Source of the DNA: Mangrovibacter yixingensis
Lineage (GTDB): Bacteria > Pseudomonadota > Gammaproteobacteria > Enterobacterales > Enterobacteriaceae
NCBI RefSeq assembly: GCF_020523985.1
Contig: NZ_JAIVKM010000002.1
Location: 124,001 to 188,000 of the forward strand
Length of the DNA: 64,000 bases
Direction of reading: 5' to 3'
The notes below the pieces were generated by a model. The model saw only the letters and a program-made list of their open reading frames with translations. It made no database searches and was not told the DNA's origin. Both the position numbers and the translations under genes were made by a program. The first letter of the stretch is position 1; every line of letters starts with the position of its first letter. Below are positions 55,970 through 64,000 of this stretch, in pieces.

Positions 55970-57568
55970 ATGAAAATGACCGTTCGGGCGCGTTTAATCG
56001 GTATAATTGGTTTTCTCTGTATCTTATTAGTGATCACCTCTGTTTGGGGGATCTTTGGCCTGCACAGTGCAGAACAACGGGCAGAAAGCACTTACCGTAC
56101 TGAACTGCTGCCACTGCAATACTCTTCCCGTTTGTACCGCATGGTGCAAAACCAGTCTTCTACATTATTTGAAGCGTTACGTTACTGGACCAGCGCAAGT
56201 GAAGTCGAAACCCGGCTCGCCATTATTCAGGACGACAGTGAAAAAATTGCCACCGCTCGTAAAGCCTGGGCAGGCCTGGATACCCATAAAGACATTGCCG
56301 GGCTGCGCGACAGTTTTTTCCAGGACCTCGACAATTACCAGCAGGCGCTGAATGAAGCGGGGAGCCTGCTCAAGCAAGGCAACCCTTCCGCAGCCCTGGT
56401 GGTGATTGAAACCCGCCTGCGAGTCCACTCAAGGGCGATGGCAAAGAATATTGATGACCTCGATGCCCAAATGCGCACGTTGGCGGAGAACACTTACCAG
56501 CAAAGTCACAGCGCCTATCTGCTGACACGTAACAGCCTTGTAGTCATGCTGATTGTCGGGTTACTGGCAGGCATTATTGCAGGCTGGCTGCTGATTCGCT
56601 CGCTGCACCAGACACTTTCCCGCGCCCGTAACCTGGCGGAATCCATTGCCAATGGTGAACTGAACCACCAGGTCACTGCCAGCACACGCGATGAACTGGG
56701 GGAACTGATGCAGTCACTCTCCACAATGGATGTGCGCCTGTCAGATATCGTGCAGGATGTCAGCAGCAGTGCCGACATTCTGCGTGATGCGGCACGCCAA
56801 ATGGCTCAGGGCAACGACGACCTTTCTGAGCGCACGCACTCCCAGGCGAGCTCCCTTGAAGAAACCGCTGCCAGCATGGAGCAAATGACTGCCACTGTGA
56901 AACACAACGCGGAAAACGCTTCACAGGCAGATGCACTGGCAACCACGGTGCGTGAACAGGCACAACGTGGTAGCGATGTTTTAAACAGCGCGGTAAGCGC
57001 CATGCGTGAAATTGAAGAAGCCAGTAACCAAATTGCCGATATCAACCGGGTGATTGATGAACTGGCCTTCCAGACTAACTTACTGGCACTGAACGCTGCG
57101 GTGGAAGCCGCAAGAGCGGGTGAACAAGGGCGTGGTTTTGCCGTAGTTGCCACCGAAGTGCGACAGTTAGCCCAGCGTTCGGCAAAAGCAGCGGCTGAAA
57201 TCAAAACCCTGATAGACGCAAGCGTAAGCAAAATTAATACCGGGAGTGACCTGGTCAGCCGCTCTGGTGACATGCTGAATGAAATTAACCAGGGCGTTGA
57301 ACGCGTGGTTCATATTGTGGGTGAAATTGCCGTTGCCAGCCGGGAACAATCAAGCGGCATTGAGCAAGTCAATGCGGCGGTGAACCTGATGGATACCGCT
57401 ATTCAACAAAATGCTTCACTGGTGCAGGAAGCAAGCCACGCCAGCCAAACAGTACGCCAGCATGCTGATTTATTAGTGGAAAAAATGGCCTTTTTCCACA
57501 CGCAAAATAGTGAAAAAGCGCTGCCTGGAACGGCAACTCACACCGCGATTGAATACAAGGAGGCATGA
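55970..57568 (+). CDS. Methyl-accepting chemotaxis protein
   Basis: A 532-residue transmembrane chemoreceptor. TM1 is at about 10-32, a helical periplasmic domain of about 155 residues follows, TM2 at about 190-212, and HAMP to about 265. The signalling hairpin has FQTNLLALNAAVEAARAGEQGRGFAVVATEVR. Methylation-helix pairs (SSLEETAASMEQM) are present. The C-terminus lacks the NWETF CheR-tethering pentapeptide, so it depends on other receptors for efficient methylation. GGGAG precedes the ATG. It overlaps the binding-protein gene. Confidence 0.93.
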   Translation: MKMTVRARLIGIIGFLCILLVITSVWGIFGLHSAEQRAESTYRTELLPLQYSSRLYRMVQNQSSTLFEALRYWTSASEVETRLAIIQDDSEKIATARKAWAGLDTHKDIAGLRDSFFQDLDNYQQALNEAGSLLKQGNPSAALVVIETRLRVHSRAMAKNIDDLDAQMRTLAENTYQQSHSAYLLTRNSLVVMLIVGLLAGIIAGWLLIRSLHQTLSRARNLAESIANGELNHQVTASTRDELGELMQSLSTMDVRLSDIVQDVSSSADILRDAARQMAQGNDDLSERTHSQASSLEETAASMEQMTATVKHNAENASQADALATTVREQAQRGSDVLNSAVSAMREIEEASNQIADINRVIDELAFQTNLLALNAAVEAARAGEQGRGFAVVATEVRQLAQRSAKAAAEIKTLIDASVSKINTGSDLVSRSGDMLNEINQGVERVVHIVGEIAVASREQSSGIEQVNAAVNLMDTAIQQNASLVQEASHASQTVRQHADLLVEKMAFFHTQNSEKALPGTATHTAIEYKEA

Positions 57569-58860
57569 TGCGCAAGTTACTGGCTACACTTTGCCTGGTA
57601 TTCCCGGCGCTCAGCTGGGCCGACACAACGCTGAAAATCGCCACCATCAGTAATGGCGATATGACGATTATGCAGCAGCTCTCAAACCAGTATGAGCAGT
57701 CTCACCCTGGTGTCCATTTGCAATGGCATGTTATGGACGATGGTGCACTCAGAAAAACCATTTATTCCTCAATGGAAGGTAACGGAGAACGTTTTGATGT
57801 GATTACCGTCGGCACATACGAAGCACCGTTATGGGGAGAAAAAGGCTGGCTCGCGCCACTGAATAATTTACCCGACAGTTATGATGTGAATGATTTACTG
57901 CCCCCACTGCGCAAAGCGCTTTCATGGCATAACACGCTGTATGCCCTGCCATTTTATGGTGAAAGCAGTATGACGTATTACCGCAAAGACTTGTTTGCAG
58001 CAAAAGGGCTCAGCATGCCAGCAGAGCCCACCTGGCAGGATATTCAGCATTTTGCGGCCGAACTAACGGATAAGAGCAAAGGTATTTATGGTTTATGCCT
58101 GCGCGGGCAACCGGGCTGGGGCGATAACGTTGCCCTCATCAACACCATGGCTAATTCCTATGGCGCACAGTGGTTCGATGAAAGCTGGGCCCCCACCATG
58201 AACACACCAGAATGGCGGCGGGTTCTGACTGACTATGTGGCAATGGTGCATGAGTACGGCCCGCCCGATACCGTAGACAACAGTTTTGGGCAGATCCTGC
58301 GCCTGACGGCTCAAGGGGAATGCGCCATGTGGGTAGACAGCACCGTTGCCGCCGGGCTGCTGACCAACCCGCAGATTTCACTGGTCGCCGACAAACTGGG
58401 GTTTACCTCAGCACCTCATGACATTACCCGTAATGGCTCTCACTGGTTGTGGGCGTGGGCGCTGGCGGTACCGGCTAACAGTTCACAGCGGGAACAGGCG
58501 ATGGATTTCATTGCCTGGGCCACTTCCCGTGGGTATATCCAGGAGGTTGCCAAAGTGGTGGGCTGGGGCTCTGTTCCTCCTGGCAGCAGGCAATCGACCT
58601 ATGCTGAAGCAGGCTACCAGGCACTGGCTCCTTACGCCAGGCAAGTGCTGGCTGCCATGGAAACGGCTTCACCGGAAACACCGACACTGAACCCGGTACC
58701 CTACCAGGGAATTCAGTATGTCAGTATTCCCGGGTTCGACCAGATGGGCAGCCAGGTAGCGCAGAACATCGCTAACCTGTTAACCGGCAAACTGACGGTG
58801 GATGAAACCCTGAGCGCCAACCAGCAGGCTGTGCTGGATGTGCGGCAGAAAGTCCACTAA
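57568..58860 (+). CDS. Family 1 extracellular sugar/polyol-binding protein coupled to the chemoreceptor
   Basis: A 430-residue periplasmic binding protein with signal peptide MRKLLATLCLVFPALSWA. It has the sugar/sorbitol-binding family 1 features TLKIATISNGDM, ALPFYGESSMTYYRKDLF, and GSHWLWAWALAVP. The second ATG (57568) is preferred because AAGGAGG lies four bases before it; the site lies inside the chemoreceptor end, so the genes are coupled. No permease or ATPase follows, suggesting that it presents ligand to the receptor rather than feeding a transporter. Confidence 0.87.
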   Translation: MRKLLATLCLVFPALSWADTTLKIATISNGDMTIMQQLSNQYEQSHPGVHLQWHVMDDGALRKTIYSSMEGNGERFDVITVGTYEAPLWGEKGWLAPLNNLPDSYDVNDLLPPLRKALSWHNTLYALPFYGESSMTYYRKDLFAAKGLSMPAEPTWQDIQHFAAELTDKSKGIYGLCLRGQPGWGDNVALINTMANSYGAQWFDESWAPTMNTPEWRRVLTDYVAMVHEYGPPDTVDNSFGQILRLTAQGECAMWVDSTVAAGLLTNPQISLVADKLGFTSAPHDITRNGSHWLWAWALAVPANSSQREQAMDFIAWATSRGYIQEVAKVVGWGSVPPGSRQSTYAEAGYQALAPYARQVLAAMETASPETPTLNPVPYQGIQYVSIPGFDQMGSQVAQNIANLLTGKLTVDETLSANQQAVLDVRQKVH

Positions 58861-58872
58861 CCACCAAAAGAC

Positions 58873-58907
58873 AACTGCCCCATGCTTAACCAGATGGGGC
58901 AGTTATT
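58873..58907. terminator. Bidirectional terminator
   Basis: AACTGCCCCAT/ATGGGGCAGTT 11-pair stem between the convergent binding-protein and hydrolase genes, with modest T stretches on both sides. Confidence 0.8.
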
Positions 58908-58915
58908 TCAGGCTG

Positions 58916-59932
58916 TTATTTTCCGCTGACGGCAGCCATACCTTTTAATAACGCAGCATTAAACACCGCAGGGTCCTGAATTTGTGGGGCGTGGCCCAGG
59001 TTATCGAATTCAACCAGCGTGGCATGCGGCATTTTGCTGGCCGCTTCTTTACCCAGAACAGCATAGTTACCCAGTGTGGCCTGCACCGCAGGCGGCACAC
59101 CATCTTTCCCCGGCGCGGTATTGTCTTTCTTACCCACCATAAGCAGCACCGGCATGTGTAAATCACCCCATTCATACATAACGGGCTGGGTGTAAATCAT
59201 GTCGTACAGTTGTGCAGAGTTCCAGGCTATACGCTGTTTGCCCGGGCCGTTATACATACCCGCCAGCATGTTCACCCATTTATCCCATGCGGGTTTCCAC
59301 TCACCGGCATAGTAAGTGTGCTGTTCATATTTGCGAATAGAAGCAGCAGTGGTTTTCAGCTCTTTTTGGTACCACTGGTCGATAGTGCGGTAAGGCACGC
59401 CTTTGCGTTTCAGGTCTTCCAGGCCAACCGGGTCCACCAGAATCAGTTGCGACACGGATTCCGGGTACATCAGTGCAAAACGCGTCGCCAGCATCCCACC
59501 GGTGGAGTGCCCCATCAGGCGAAAGCGGGTTATTCCCAGGTGACTCAGCAACTGGTGGGTATTTTCTGCCAGTTGCTGAAAGCTAAACTGGTAAGCTGCC
59601 GGTTTGCTGGATTTGCAAAAACCGATTTGGTCCGGTGCTATTACCCGGTAACCCTGTGATGACAGCAAGCGAATAGTGCCTTCCCAGGTATCTGAGCAAA
59701 AGTTTTTGCCATGCATCAGCACCGCAACCTGCCCATTCGCCTTTTCCGGGCGAATATCCAGATACGCCATCTCCAGGGACTGCCCCTGTGAAGTAAAGGT
59801 AAAATGCCGGGCAGGCCAGGCGTAGTTAAAACCTTCCAGTTGTAACCCATAGCTGGGGGTTTGCGTTTGTGCCCATACAGGAAAAGCACAACAAAGCGAC
59901 AGTAAAGCTGCAGGTAAAACACGTATTCCCAT
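58916..59932 (-). CDS. Secreted alpha/beta hydrolase
   Basis: A 338-residue alpha/beta hydrolase with a signal peptide (about 1-21, ending VWA). Oxyanion region LMHGKNF, nucleophile elbow GHSTGG, acid in GKKDNTAPG and catalytic His in LGHAPQIQ are visible. It is probably a periplasmic esterase or related hydrolase; the substrate cannot be named. GGAGGTGGATA precedes the ATG. A single gene. Confidence 0.87.
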   Translation of the reverse strand: MGIRVLPAALLSLCCAFPVWAQTQTPSYGLQLEGFNYAWPARHFTFTSQGQSLEMAYLDIRPEKANGQVAVLMHGKNFCSDTWEGTIRLLSSQGYRVIAPDQIGFCKSSKPAAYQFSFQQLAENTHQLLSHLGITRFRLMGHSTGGMLATRFALMYPESVSQLILVDPVGLEDLKRKGVPYRTIDQWYQKELKTTAASIRKYEQHTYYAGEWKPAWDKWVNMLAGMYNGPGKQRIAWNSAQLYDMIYTQPVMYEWGDLHMPVLLMVGKKDNTAPGKDGVPPAVQATLGNYAVLGKEAASKMPHATLVEFDNLGHAPQIQDPAVFNAALLKGMAAVSGK

Positions 59933-60015
59933 TATCCACCTCCATATAAAAACCAGGCACCAGGTATAACGGTTTCAGTTAAGTGACAGGGGAAAAACGT
60001 GCTATTTGCGGTGAG

Positions 60016-60210
60016 TCAGGCAGGAAATACACGGCCTGCTGTTATTGCAGGCCGTGAACTCAGTGTGAAACTCATTAATACCAGTAAACTCCATGAACTC
60101 CGTTTGCCCACATGCACCACTGACCAGGCACCCAGTTGGTTGGGGTAACGCCACACGCCCATAAATGTGCTGATATTCTCCGCCAGCCAGATAAAAAAAC
60201 CGACCAGCAC
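60016..60210 (-). pseudogene. Remnant of a DUF817 membrane protein gene
   Basis: The frame reads VGFFIWLAENISTFMGVWRY then PNQLGAWSVVHVGKRSSWSLLVLMSF, the conserved C-terminal part of DUF817 integral membrane proteins (about 270 residues when complete). The N-terminal three quarters are missing. The fragment begins immediately after the nucleotidyltransferase stop and its tail is replaced by the hairpin region. It is read here from memory of the family. Confidence 0.65.
60024..60056 (-). terminator. Probable terminator of the slipin-nucleotidyltransferase operon
   Basis: CACGGCCTGC/GCAGGCCGTG ten-pair stem with a seven-base loop followed by TATTTCC, inside the end of the DUF817 remnant. Confidence 0.6.
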
Positions 60211-60212
60211 CG

Positions 60213-60998
60213 TTACCCCATTACCGTGCGGTACAGCAGGCTGTCGAGCGCCCCTGTTTTCCCTGTGGCGCTCAAAGGTAATTCCGGTGGGATTTCCCCT
60301 CTTTCCAGCTCGTGTTCAATAAACGCGTGCAGGTGCTCCCTGCGCGGGCCATACCCGGCCTCCCCGGTGCGCTGTTTGATTTCCAGTAACTGTTCGATTT
60401 CCGCCAGAAGGCAGGCATCAGTAACTGTTTTTGCCAGTAATTCCTGAAACAGTACTGGTGGCTGCCCCAGCCCGGCCTCAATCCAGCGCACTGCCAGCAA
60501 AGGCCTCAGCACATAAAAGTATTTCTTCAGCCGCACCGTGTCGCCCTGCAAATAACCACGAAAGTTTTTGCGCGCCATTGAGTAATAGTGCCAGCGAGCC
60601 CTGACAGGTGAGAACCAGTCGGGTTGCTGTGCGCGCAACTCAGCCATCACACAGTCATCCTGCAGGTAAACCACCGGGGAGTTCAGCCATTCGAGCAACG
60701 TAGGGTTGGCAGCTTTTAATAGCCCCAGGGCTTTGCGCCACTCCCAGCCACTGACATCCAGCTCATCATCGATAGGGAGTTCGATGACATCGCGTTGCGG
60801 TTCAACCCGCAAGTACCACTCGGCCGGGTGAACATATAAAAACCGTACATCGTAGTCGCTGTCTGGTGAGGCAAAGCCCCACCCACGGCTCCCGGATTCA
60901 CAGGCATAAAGCACCTTCACCCCAAACCGACTTTCTACAGATTGTAATGTGTGCCGCACACGGCTCTGCATGGCGGCGTCCACTGCTAATGTTGCCAT
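60213..60998 (-). CDS. Pol-beta superfamily nucleotidyltransferase (COG3541 type)
   Basis: A 261-residue nucleotidyltransferase. The active site is ESGSRGWGFASPDSDYDVRFLY, with GS at 36-37 and the metal-binding Asp48 and Asp50. A helical C-terminal region follows (SMARKNFRGYL, LLAVRWIEAGLGQPPVLF). Its place in an RtcR-linked operon suggests that it adds nucleotides to damaged RNA (inference). AGGAGAAGAAA precedes the ATG, 30 bases after slipin. Confidence 0.85.
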   Translation of the reverse strand: MATLAVDAAMQSRVRHTLQSVESRFGVKVLYACESGSRGWGFASPDSDYDVRFLYVHPAEWYLRVEPQRDVIELPIDDELDVSGWEWRKALGLLKAANPTLLEWLNSPVVYLQDDCVMAELRAQQPDWFSPVRARWHYYSMARKNFRGYLQGDTVRLKKYFYVLRPLLAVRWIEAGLGQPPVLFQELLAKTVTDACLLAEIEQLLEIKQRTGEAGYGPRREHLHAFIEHELERGEIPPELPLSATGKTGALDSLLYRTVMG

Positions 60999-61028
60999 TT
61001 TCTTCTCCTTTTTTGGCCTGTTGCCGGG

Positions 61029-62159
61029 TTACACATTAATTTTCACTAATCCCTGTAGTACCTGGTCCAGCCCACCAAATACTGAAATTTTATCAATACG
61101 TTCAGCCACTTTTTCCAGGGTTTCCATTTCTTTGAGCCGCAACGCAACCGGGTTGTTTTCCATCACTTTGGCTGTATTCAGCAAAGAGCGGGTTGCTGCC
61201 GTTTCTTCACGGCGACGGATAACATTTGCCTGCGCTGATTTTTCCGCTTCAACCAGCCGGGTTAAAATCGCCTTCATATCGCCAGGCAAGATAATGTCTT
61301 TCACGCCGACAGACGCAATTTCAATACCAAAGGGCGCCAGGCGCTGTGTTACTTGCTCACCCACGATGCCATCCAGCACCAGTTTGTCTTCCAGCAATTC
61401 GTCCAGCGAGCGGGTTCCCACAGCCTGGCGCAGCGCGAACTGCACTTCCCGGTACAGGTATTCCAGTGGCTTAGTCAGTTGTGCAAATGCGCTCAATACA
61501 TCCTGGTAGCGCCAGTTCACCGCCATATTCAGGCGAATGCTGACTTTGTCTTTGGTCAGGATCTCCTGGCCGCTCACTTCCAGTGCCTGTAAGCGCAAAT
61601 CAACCACTTCCGCTTCCACCAGGTGGTTTACCTTCCAGTACGCATGCACGCCGGGCGGTAACAGTTCCTGGGTTACGCCATCTATTTTCAGCACCCCGGT
61701 ATGCCAGGCAGGGACTTGTACGCTCACCACAATGTCCCGGCCTTTAACCGCCGCACTTCCGGTGCGAGATTTCACCAGCAGGTTTTGCAGCGCTTCGGGT
61801 AACTTCACGTCCTGAACCGCTACGCGTTCCAGGCGTAATGCCCCCTGGTTCTGCCAGTACAGACGGCGCGTTGAAGGGGGAATCAATGCCTGCAACACAC
61901 CATCGCAATACAACACCCCCACTTCCTCTTGACTGGTGTCTGCTTCCAGGCAATACCGCGCCACCCACTCGGGTTTGTAGTGGCGCAAATAGCCACTGAG
62001 TTCGTCATCCACAATGCTGCCATCCAGTTTTATCAACTGCACTTCGGCTGCCGAAAACCAGGGTAAATGGTGCTGGCCCGCTTCCAGAATTTTTTCAATT
62101 TCTTCGTGTTGCGCCAGCAAACCAATCTGACCTTTCCGTATTGTGATTTTTTTAGCCAT
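61029..62159 (-). CDS. Slipin (SPFH/band 7 protein) of the RtcR regulon
   Basis: A 376-residue stomatin/prohibitin-like protein. A leading beta-rich region precedes the SPFH domain (LLPPGVHAYWKVNHLVEAEVVDLRLQ, KDKVSIRLNMAVNWRYQD, REVQFALRQAVGTRSLDELLEDK). Then comes the band-7 helix IASVGVKDIILPGDMKAILTRLVEAEKSAQANVIRRREE. No N-terminal membrane anchor is evident. The ATG at 62159 has GAGGA before it; the longer open frame runs into the tRNA-like RNA leader. It is the first protein gene behind the sigma-54 promoter. Confidence 0.88.
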   Translation of the reverse strand: MAKKITIRKGQIGLLAQHEEIEKILEAGQHHLPWFSAAEVQLIKLDGSIVDDELSGYLRHYKPEWVARYCLEADTSQEEVGVLYCDGVLQALIPPSTRRLYWQNQGALRLERVAVQDVKLPEALQNLLVKSRTGSAAVKGRDIVVSVQVPAWHTGVLKIDGVTQELLPPGVHAYWKVNHLVEAEVVDLRLQALEVSGQEILTKDKVSIRLNMAVNWRYQDVLSAFAQLTKPLEYLYREVQFALRQAVGTRSLDELLEDKLVLDGIVGEQVTQRLAPFGIEIASVGVKDIILPGDMKAILTRLVEAEKSAQANVIRRREETAATRSLLNTAKVMENNPVALRLKEMETLEKVAERIDKISVFGGLDQVLQGLVKINV

Positions 62160-62331
62160 GTTGTTTTCCTCATTTTTGAATACCAGTGCAACCACGGATG
62201 CAGGGGCGAAACCGCAGGGGAAACGTTGTTTTGCCCACGGCCCGGCACCATTACCGGTGGTTGCCAGGGGGCCACTCCAGACTGGCAGCAACCCGTTGTA
62301 CTACATCTGTTTATTAACTCTTCCCATAAGA

Positions 62332-62402
62332 GGTGCGAACCCAGGAATCGAACCTGGCATAACCGACTTTTCGCTAATGTCGTTCTGCTGGCGGAACACA
62401 CC
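62332..62402 (-). ncRNA. tRNA-like RNA in the leader of the slipin operon
   Basis: On the minus strand a perfect T arm (CCAGG-TTCGATT-CCTGG), an anticodon-like arm (CGAC...GTCG around ATTAGCGAAAA) and a D-like arm (GTTC-CGCCAGCA-GAAC) follow each other. GGTGTG pairs with the terminal CGCACC. It is not a normal tRNA: three bases separate the T arm from the acceptor stem and no CCA follows. It resembles the tRNA-like modules, such as YrlA, found with RtcR-controlled repair operons. A second CGCACC at 62427-62432 could compete for the same strand. Confidence 0.65.
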
Positions 62403-62485
62403 CCGGATAACGACCGTATCGCTCCTGGTGCGCTGGCGGAGAGTTGTTAACTCCGGCAATTCCAACATGCTGACGTAGATAACAT

Positions 62486-62501
62486 TGCCAGTTCCGTGCC
62501 A
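62486..62501 (-). promoter_or_regulatory. Sigma-54 promoter of the tRNA-like RNA/slipin/nucleotidyltransferase operon
   Basis: TGGCACGGAACTGGCA carries the -24 GG and -12 GC elements with canonical spacing (consensus TGGCACG-N4-TTGCA). Transcription should start near 62474, upstream of the tRNA-like RNA. RtcR, encoded divergently, is a sigma-54 activator. Confidence 0.85.
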
Positions 62502-62637
62502 AAAACCATAAAAGCGCAAAATAAACTAATAACTAACTGAAATATAATGCATTTATTATAAATGGAATGAGTGTCACTTGTTCACCACCTGGCATTTTTA
62601 TATCCTTATTTATCGTTTTTTATCTTTTAGGATAAAC

Positions 62638-64000
62638 ATGAATAAACGCCGGGTTGTGATAGGTGTACTGGGAACTGAACTGGACAGGCGTGGTAAACGC
62701 GCCAACCGGATGAAAAAGTGGCGCCCGACCGTTGGGTTATGCATGCAGGAAGGCATGCCGGTTGACCGCCTGGAGTTATTACACCAGCCCACAGATATCA
62801 ACCTGGTATCTGCGGTGCAGCAGGATATTCAACAGGTTTCACCAGAGACGACGGTAAACACTCACGCTATTGCGATTAATGACCCGTGGGATTTTGAAGA
62901 GGTGTATGCCGCTTTCCTCGATTTCGCCACACACTACCCGTTCGACACCGAGCATGAAGAGTACCTGGTGCATATCACCACAGGTACCCATGTGGCGCAG
63001 ATTTGCTGGTTTTTGTTAACCGAAGCCCGCTACCTGCCCGCCAACCTGTTGCAAACCAGCCCGGCCAAACGCCAGGGAGATGAACCCGTTTCCCCCGCAG
63101 GCACCTGTTCCACGATTGATCTCGACCTGAGCCGTTACGCTAAACTCACCAGCCGCTTTCAGCATGAACAGCAAGAGTCAGTTTCGTTTCTGAAATCTGG
63201 CATTGAAACCCGCAACCCAGGCTTTAACCGCACCATCGACCAGATTGAGCGAGTGGCACTGCGTTCATCTGCACCGGTGTTGCTGACCGGGCCAACAGGT
63301 GCCGGGAAGTCGTTTCTGGCCAGGCGTATTTATCAATTGCGCCAGGCCCGCCATTTGGTAACCGGGCAACTGGTTGCTGTGAACTGCGCAACTTTGCGGG
63401 GCGATAACGCCATGTCTACGCTATTTGGCCATGTGAAAGGTGCTTTTACTGGCGCTTTGCAGGCCCGAAGCGGCTTGCTGCGCGAGGCCGATGGCGGCGT
63501 GCTGTTTCTGGATGAAATTGCCGAACTGGGGCTGGATGAGCAGGCGATGCTCCTGAAGGCTATCGAAGAAAAAACGTTTTTCCCTTTTGGTTCAGATAAA
63601 GAAGTCCACAGTGATTTCCAACTGATTGCCGGTACGCACCGCAATATGCATGAGTGGGTGGCGCAAGGTCACTTTCGGGAGGATTTATTCGCCCGTATTA
63701 ATATGTGGACGTTCCGCTTACCAGGCCTTGCTGAACGCCGGGAAGATATCGCGCCAAATATTCACTATGAGCTGGGCCGCTATGCCCGCGACCACCAGGC
63801 ACAAATTCGTTTTGATAAAGAAGCGCTCGCCCGCTACCAGGATTTTGCCTGTTCTGCCGGCGCACAGTGGCGCGGTAACTTCCGCGAACTGGGCAGTTCA
63901 ATCGCACGCATGGCAACGCTTGCAGAACAAGGGCGTATTACGGAATCACTGGTAGACGAAGAAATTGCCCGTTTGCAGGCAAACTGGAACCCTCCTGCAC
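62638..64000 (+). CDS. rtcR: Sigma-54-dependent RNA-repair regulator RtcR (partial, runs off right edge)
   Basis: RtcR has an N-terminal CARF-type sensor domain (about 1-180, with HITTGTHVAQICWFLLTEARYLPA) and an AAA+ domain. The latter shows Walker A GPTGAGKSFLARR, the sigma-54-contact motif GHVKGAFTGA and Walker B GGVLFLDEIAE. The visible 454 residues align closely with E. coli RtcR; the HTH end is outside. In enterobacteria it is switched on by damaged tRNA and activates rtcBA or related repair operons. Here it is divergent from a slipin-nucleotidyltransferase operon. Confidence 0.95.
   Translation, partial: MNKRRVVIGVLGTELDRRGKRANRMKKWRPTVGLCMQEGMPVDRLELLHQPTDINLVSAVQQDIQQVSPETTVNTHAIAINDPWDFEEVYAAFLDFATHYPFDTEHEEYLVHITTGTHVAQICWFLLTEARYLPANLLQTSPAKRQGDEPVSPAGTCSTIDLDLSRYAKLTSRFQHEQQESVSFLKSGIETRNPGFNRTIDQIERVALRSSAPVLLTGPTGAGKSFLARRIYQLRQARHLVTGQLVAVNCATLRGDNAMSTLFGHVKGAFTGALQARSGLLREADGGVLFLDEIAELGLDEQAMLLKAIEEKTFFPFGSDKEVHSDFQLIAGTHRNMHEWVAQGHFREDLFARINMWTFRLPGLAERREDIAPNIHYELGRYARDHQAQIRFDKEALARYQDFACSAGAQWRGNFRELGSSIARMATLAEQGRITESLVDEEIARLQANWNPPA

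Noticed and set aside
62160-62291. Longer slipin frame starting at 62291
   Set aside because: It runs through the non-coding leader after the tRNA-like RNA; the ATG at 62159 has a ribosome site and begins the conserved protein.

Overview
The window is chromosomal DNA of a gamma-proteobacterium of the family Enterobacteriaceae. The left 17 kb keeps an order known from Escherichia and Salmonella: luxS, MicA, gshA, yqaA, yqaB, tRNA-Arg genes, serV, csrA, alaS, recX, recA, pncC, mltB, srlAEBD-gutM-srlR-gutQ. CsrA appears identical to the E. coli protein. The genus cannot be fixed from the sequence alone.

Layout. 1-11.4 kb is core: quorum-signal enzyme, sigma-E small RNA MicA, glutathione synthesis, a tRNA cluster (three identical Arg-ACG plus Ser-GCT), CsrA, alanyl-tRNA synthetase and the SOS genes recA-recX. 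11.7-16.8 kb is the sorbitol (glucitol) PTS operon. From 16.9 kb the gene order is accessory: a DUF1471 secreted protein, a PfpI-GNAT fusion, an RcnB-like protein, a DUF1479 oxygenase and yciT. 21.4-22.9 kb is a small plasmid-type partition locus: a ParA ATPase and a ribbon-helix-helix protein, flanked on both sides by regularly spaced 7-bp iterons. 23-27.1 kb is a glycyl-radical enzyme, its activase and fructose-6-phosphate aldolase. 27.1-34.8 kb is an acid-sugar island: dtnK-pdxA2-deoR on the minus strand, diverging from alcohol dehydrogenase, DapA-type aldolase, 2-hydroxyacid dehydrogenase and MFS transporter, with near-identical palindromes at both promoters. An orphan ProX and an EF-hand protein follow. 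36.8-43.9 kb is an efflux cluster (adaptor, FtsX-type permease, ATPase, outer-membrane lipoprotein) converging on an OmpR/EnvZ-like pair.

44.0-54.5 kb is a complete reductive pyrimidine-degradation cluster: PreT-PreA, dihydropyrimidinase, an M20 amidohydrolase, a RutR-like regulator and an ABC importer, with RutR-type boxes before both transcription units and a 31-codon leader frame before preT. A DapF-like protein that has serine at both catalytic cysteine positions follows. Next come a chemoreceptor cotranscribed with a solute-binding protein, and a secreted alpha/beta hydrolase.

The right end is an RNA-repair-type locus. RtcR (cut by the window edge) is divergent from a sigma-54 promoter that reads first through a tRNA-like RNA, then a slipin, then a nucleotidyltransferase. 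A fragment of a DUF817 gene lies against the end of that operon.

The most notable items are the RtcR/sigma-54/tRNA-like RNA/slipin/nucleotidyltransferase unit, the chromosomal ParA/RHH locus with iterons in two periods, the double-serine DapF homologue, a 34-residue membrane peptide gene with its own terminator, and the acid-sugar island.
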